24,223 bases of DNA from CAZLAP01 sp964557715 (GTDB lineage: Bacteria > Patescibacteriota > Minisyncoccia > Minisyncoccales > RBG-13-42-11). The translations under genes and the position numbers were made by a program. The notes under the pieces were generated by a model. The model ran no database searches. It was not told the origin of the DNA and was given only the letters and a program-made list of their open reading frames with translations. Location of the stretch: the NCBI GenBank assembly GCA_964557715.1, contig CAZLAP010000001.1, forward strand, positions 1 through 24,223, read 5' to 3'. Positions 21,637-24,223 of this stretch are shown piece after piece (the stretch's first letter is position 1; each line of letters opens with the position of its first letter).

Positions 21637-22620
21637 ATGTTTAAAAAAGTTATTCTTTGTTTTTTGCTTTTGATTTTGCTGGTTGGAATTTTCTTTTTTA
21701 TAGGCAAGCCGACAGAAGAGGAGAAAATTGCTTGGGGCGTTAATTTTTCGCAGAAGCACGCTGAAAATCTTGGCTTGGCTTGGCAGGAAGTTTATTCTGT
21801 TTTGATTTACGAATTGGGCGCAGAGAACATAAAATTAATTGTTCATTGGGATTTAATTGAGCCAGAAAAGGGGAAATATGATTTTAATGATTTGGATTGG
21901 CAGATAGAGCTGGCGGAAAAAGAAGGGATTGAGCTTCTTTTGGTTGTGGGTATGAAAACTCCGAGATGGCCGGAATGCCATATTCCCGAATGGGCGCAGA
22001 ATTTAAGCAAAGAAGAGCAGCAAGAAGAAATTCTGACAATGCTTGAAAAAACAATTTTAAGGTACCGAGAGTCACCGGCTGTTTGGGCTTGGCAGGTGGA
22101 GAACGAACCGTTTTTTTCTTTCGGCAACTGCCCTTGGCAAGATGAAGATTTTTTAAAAAAAGAAATAGAATTGGTTAAATCTCTGGACAAACAGGAAAGG
22201 CCTGTGGTAATATCGGACAGTGGCGAATATTCTTTTTGGTTCCGGTCCGCCAAACTTGGCGATATTGTTGCCACAACAATGTACAAAAAAATTTGGTTTT
22301 CCGGATTAAAGATTTACGTCACTTATCCGCTGCCTCCGGCTTTTTACAGTAAAAAAGCAAAAATCATTAAAAATTTATTCAATAAAAAAGTAATTTGCGG
22401 AGAGCTTCAAGCGGAACCTTGGGGGCCTCAACTGCTTTACGATTCTCCCTTGGAAGAACAGAAAAAAACAATGAATCTTGACCAGTTCAAGAAAAATATT
22501 GAATTCGCGAAAAAAACCGGTTTTGACAAGTTCTATTTATGGGGAGCTGAATGGTGGTATTGGCTGAAAGAAAAACACGGCCAGCCGGAAATTTGGAGCG
22601 AAGCAAAAAAAATATTCTGA
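21637..22620 (+). CDS. Membrane-anchored glycoside hydrolase, clan GH-A (TIM barrel)
   Basis: 327 aa. An N-terminal hydrophobic segment (about 4-22) without cleavage site suggests an anchor with the enzyme outside. The barrel resembles GH5/GH42-like hydrolases: an early IKLIVHWDLIEPEKGKYDF strand-helix phrase, the acid/base motif AWQVENEPF with E157, and a late strand GELQAEPWGP whose E260 (or E256) is the likely nucleophile. KFYLWGAEWWYW lies near the end, where the substrate-stacking Trp is expected. It probably cuts a beta-linked polysaccharide or glycoprotein glycan on the surface of itself or a host cell. Exact family and substrate are not decidable by eye. It ends in TGA and PHP follows after four bases. 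Confidence 0.8.
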   Translation: MFKKVILCFLLLILLVGIFFFIGKPTEEEKIAWGVNFSQKHAENLGLAWQEVYSVLIYELGAENIKLIVHWDLIEPEKGKYDFNDLDWQIELAEKEGIELLLVVGMKTPRWPECHIPEWAQNLSKEEQQEEILTMLEKTILRYRESPAVWAWQVENEPFFSFGNCPWQDEDFLKKEIELVKSLDKQERPVVISDSGEYSFWFRSAKLGDIVATTMYKKIWFSGLKIYVTYPLPPAFYSKKAKIIKNLFNKKVICGELQAEPWGPQLLYDSPLEEQKKTMNLDQFKKNIEFAKKTGFDKFYLWGAEWWYWLKEKHGQPEIWSEAKKIF

Positions 22621-22624
22621 AGAT

Positions 22625-23365
22625 ATGGAAAAATTCACTGGAAAAAGCAGGGCTGATTTACATGTTCATTCCTGTTACAGCTATGATTCTTTTTCTCCTC
22701 TTGAGTCAATTTTGAAAAAAGCAAAAGAGCGTGAATTGGATATCATTGCTATCACCGACCATAATACCATAGAGGGAGCGTTAAAAGCGCAGAAAATCGC
22801 GCCTGAATTTAAAATAGAAGTAATTATTGGCGAAGAGATTGACACAAAGGAAGGCGATATTATAGGTCTTTTTGTCAAAGAAACGATTAAGCCCGGAAAG
22901 TCAGCTCTGGAAACTGTCAGGGAAATCCGCAGACAAAAAGGACTGGCAATAGCGCCTCATCCGGACAATTGGTTTTTGGGCGGAGTTTCGGCTAAAAATC
23001 TTTTTAAAATTTATAACGAGCTGGACGGCATTGAGCTTTTAAACGGTTCTTGGGTCGGAATAATCGGAAGAAAAAAAAATAAAAAGATGAATAAGTCAAT
23101 TTTTAATTTAGCTTCAGTAAGCGGCAGCGACGCTCATTTGGTAAGGCAGGTCGGCTGCGCTTACACTTTTTTTCCAGGCCGAAGCAAAATTGATTTGTAC
23201 AGGGCGATCAAGGAAAAAACGACTTCAAGCGGCGGAACTGTTTGGAATTACAAGGACAGGCTTGTGTGGCTTATGAACAGTCCGAGAATCTTCTGTAAAA
23301 ATCCGCAAACGCCTACTAAGTTTGTTCAAAGACTCTTTAAAAAATTTTTATTTAGAACTTATTAG
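22625..23365 (+). CDS. PHP-domain metal-dependent phosphoesterase
   Basis: 246 aa, a stand-alone PHP (polymerase and histidinol phosphatase) domain. Metal ligands in family order: DLHVHS (H13, H15), TDHN (D45, H46), GEEID, APHPD and GSDAH. These bind a tri-metal centre used to cleave phosphate esters. Stand-alone members include YciV/RNase AM and phosphatases of unknown substrate. The sequence fits the YciV-like group, but the substrate cannot be assigned. The C-terminus is basic and aromatic (about residues 205-246) and may bind nucleic acid or membrane. It lies inside the envelope block with four- and five-base spacings on either side, so it is co-transcribed. Confidence 0.88.
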   Translation: MEKFTGKSRADLHVHSCYSYDSFSPLESILKKAKERELDIIAITDHNTIEGALKAQKIAPEFKIEVIIGEEIDTKEGDIIGLFVKETIKPGKSALETVREIRRQKGLAIAPHPDNWFLGGVSAKNLFKIYNELDGIELLNGSWVGIIGRKKNKKMNKSIFNLASVSGSDAHLVRQVGCAYTFFPGRSKIDLYRAIKEKTTSSGGTVWNYKDRLVWLMNSPRIFCKNPQTPTKFVQRLFKKFLFRTY

Positions 23366-23369
23366 AAAA

Positions 23370-24074
23370 ATGTTAAGCATCATTATTCCTGCTCTGAACG
23401 AAGAATCATATCTTCCTTCTTTGCTTAAGATGATAAAAAAGCAGGACTTCAAAGAAGAAAAAGAAATAATCGTGGCTGATGCCGGCTCAAAGGACAGGAC
23501 AAAGGAAATTGCCCTTTCCTTTGGTTGTGAAATTGTCAAAGGAGGATTGCCCGCCAGAGGAAGAAATCAAGGCGCCAAAATTGCCAAAGGGGAGTATTTT
23601 CTTTTTCTGGATGCTGATTCTGTTTTGCCGGAAGATTTTTTAAGAAAATCTTTGGAGGAATTTAAGAATAGAAAACTTGACGTTGCGTCTTTTTGCTTAT
23701 TGCCTCTTACGGATAAAAAGATGGTCAGAGCCGGATTCAATTTGTTCTATAATCGGCCAATAACTTTTTCCCAGAAATTTTTAGCCCACGGAGCAATGGC
23801 TATTTTGCTGAAAAAAAACATTTTTGAAAAAACAGGAGGGTTTGACGAAGATATCAAGCTGGCAGAAGACCATTATTTTGTCCGCCAGGCTTCTAAGCTG
23901 GGAAAATTCGGAATTATTGAATCAACAAAAGCTTTTACTACTACCAGGAGATTTGAAACGGACGGCTATTTGTTAACTCTTTTTAAATATTTTTTGTGCG
24001 GATTTTTTATGCTTTTCGGCAATCCGGTCAGGTCGGATATTTTTAAATACAAATTCGGCCACTACAAAAAATAA
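23370..24074 (+). CDS. Family 2 glycosyltransferase
   Basis: 234 aa from the chosen ATG. GT-A fold with N-terminal LSIIIPALNEESYLPSLLK, the nucleotide-binding VADAGSKDRT, GRNQGAKIAKGEY, and the metal-binding D-A-D at 81-83 (FLFLDADS). The acceptor region has KTGGFDEDIKLAEDHYF, whose E-D-H resembles the ED motif of inverting GT2 enzymes. A hydrophobic stretch near the C-terminus (LFKYFLCGFFMLF) may attach it to the membrane. The frame is open from a TTG at 23322 inside the PHP gene, but ATG 23370 starts right at the conserved strand, five bases after the PHP stop. It probably adds a sugar to a lipid- or surface-linked acceptor, with unknown specificity. Confidence 0.92.
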   Translation: MLSIIIPALNEESYLPSLLKMIKKQDFKEEKEIIVADAGSKDRTKEIALSFGCEIVKGGLPARGRNQGAKIAKGEYFLFLDADSVLPEDFLRKSLEEFKNRKLDVASFCLLPLTDKKMVRAGFNLFYNRPITFSQKFLAHGAMAILLKKNIFEKTGGFDEDIKLAEDHYFVRQASKLGKFGIIESTKAFTTTRRFETDGYLLTLFKYFLCGFFMLFGNPVRSDIFKYKFGHYKK

Positions 24075-24223
24075 TTTCTTTGCATTTTTTGCTTTTTGCT
24101 ATAGGGCTTGTGCTTCCTCCGAGACCCGAGCGATAGCGAAGGGATCAAAGAGAACTTCGTTCTCTTTTCTAACTTCATCCCGTAAACGGGATTCGTTTAA
24201 AAAAGAAGATTCATCTTCTTTGC
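24075..24223. other. Terminal non-coding stretch with serial short hairpins
   Basis: No gene. After a T-rich lead (24074-24100) comes TTGTGCTTCCTCCGAG, shared with the palindrome at 5524-5562. Three perfect hairpins follow in tandem: AAAGAGAAC-TTC-GTTCTCTTT (24147-24167), ATCCCG-TAAA-CGGGAT (24177-24192), and AAAGAAGAT-TC-ATCTTCTTT (24202-24221). None has the layout of a classic terminator except possibly the first, which is followed by a short pyrimidine tract. Confidence 0.75.

Noticed and set aside
23322..23369. TTG start for the family 2 glycosyltransferase
   Set aside because: Lies inside the PHP gene; ATG 23370 starts at the conserved IIIPALNE strand.
202..23539. Long antisense open frames opposite leuS, murA, topA, FtsA, comEC and others
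   Set aside because: They lie wholly inside well-recognised genes, lack ribosome sites and give low-complexity or Ser/Phe/Leu-rich translations typical of antisense shadows.
1..24223. CRISPR array or prophage
   Set aside because: The only regular repeats are the 48-bp coding repeat and a 10-bp array, neither with unique spacers; no phage, integrase or transposase genes were seen.

Overview
The window reads as a contig from a small-genome bacterium of the Candidate Phyla Radiation (Patescibacteria), most likely a Parcubacteria-like lineage. The evidence is AT-rich DNA, very tight gene packing with overlapping starts and stops, and slimmed-down versions of core proteins: an FtsZ without its tail, a ComEC without its hydrolase domain, and an IorA without its ferredoxin domain. 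The gene order hisS - HIT - rpsU - yqeY - ybeY - ftsA - ftsZ - comEC also fits. The assignment is by recognition, not a phylogeny. The code is standard: ftsA, comEC and the glycoside hydrolase all end in TGA.

Layout. 1-1449 is the 3' part of leuS, entered through an exact 48-bp in-frame tandem repeat. A lone receiver-domain protein follows (1479-1892, with terminator), then iorA-iorB (2007-4204) converging on murA (minus, 4201-5460). 5461-5870 is a gene-poor gap with a 10-bp tandem repeat, a 39-nt near-perfect palindrome, and a self-contained promoter / Shine-Dalgarno / four-codon ORF / terminator unit. Next come a TsaC/Sua5 gene and a trehalose synthase (TreT type) (5875-7684), an odd GC-richer spacer, tRNA-Leu(CAA) (minus) and topA (minus). 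A 60-aa unknown gene with the best promoter and ribosome site of the window lies at 10122-10304, followed by pth (minus).

11090-19418 runs almost without gaps on the plus strand: lepB, hisS, a HIT gene broken by an in-frame TGA, rpsU, yqeY, an exported cysteine-rich protein, ybeY, ftsA, ftsZ and comEC. This block joins protein secretion, tRNA charging, ribosome maturation, cell division and DNA uptake. 19433-24074 is an envelope/carbohydrate group: a GT-B glycosyltransferase, an EamA transporter, an anchored glycoside hydrolase, a PHP phosphoesterase and a family 2 glycosyltransferase. The last 150 bases hold no gene but three consecutive short hairpins.

Most notable points: (i) an exported protein ending in two six-cysteine modules whose spacing resembles a knottin and a defensin-like fold; (ii) a recurring TGATATAAT-type promoter only 7-13 nt before start codons, implying leaderless mRNAs; (iii) the orphan mini transcription unit upstream of tsaC; (iv) a tailless FtsZ with a T7-loop Asp to Asn change; (v) MurA with Asp in place of the fosfomycin-target Cys.
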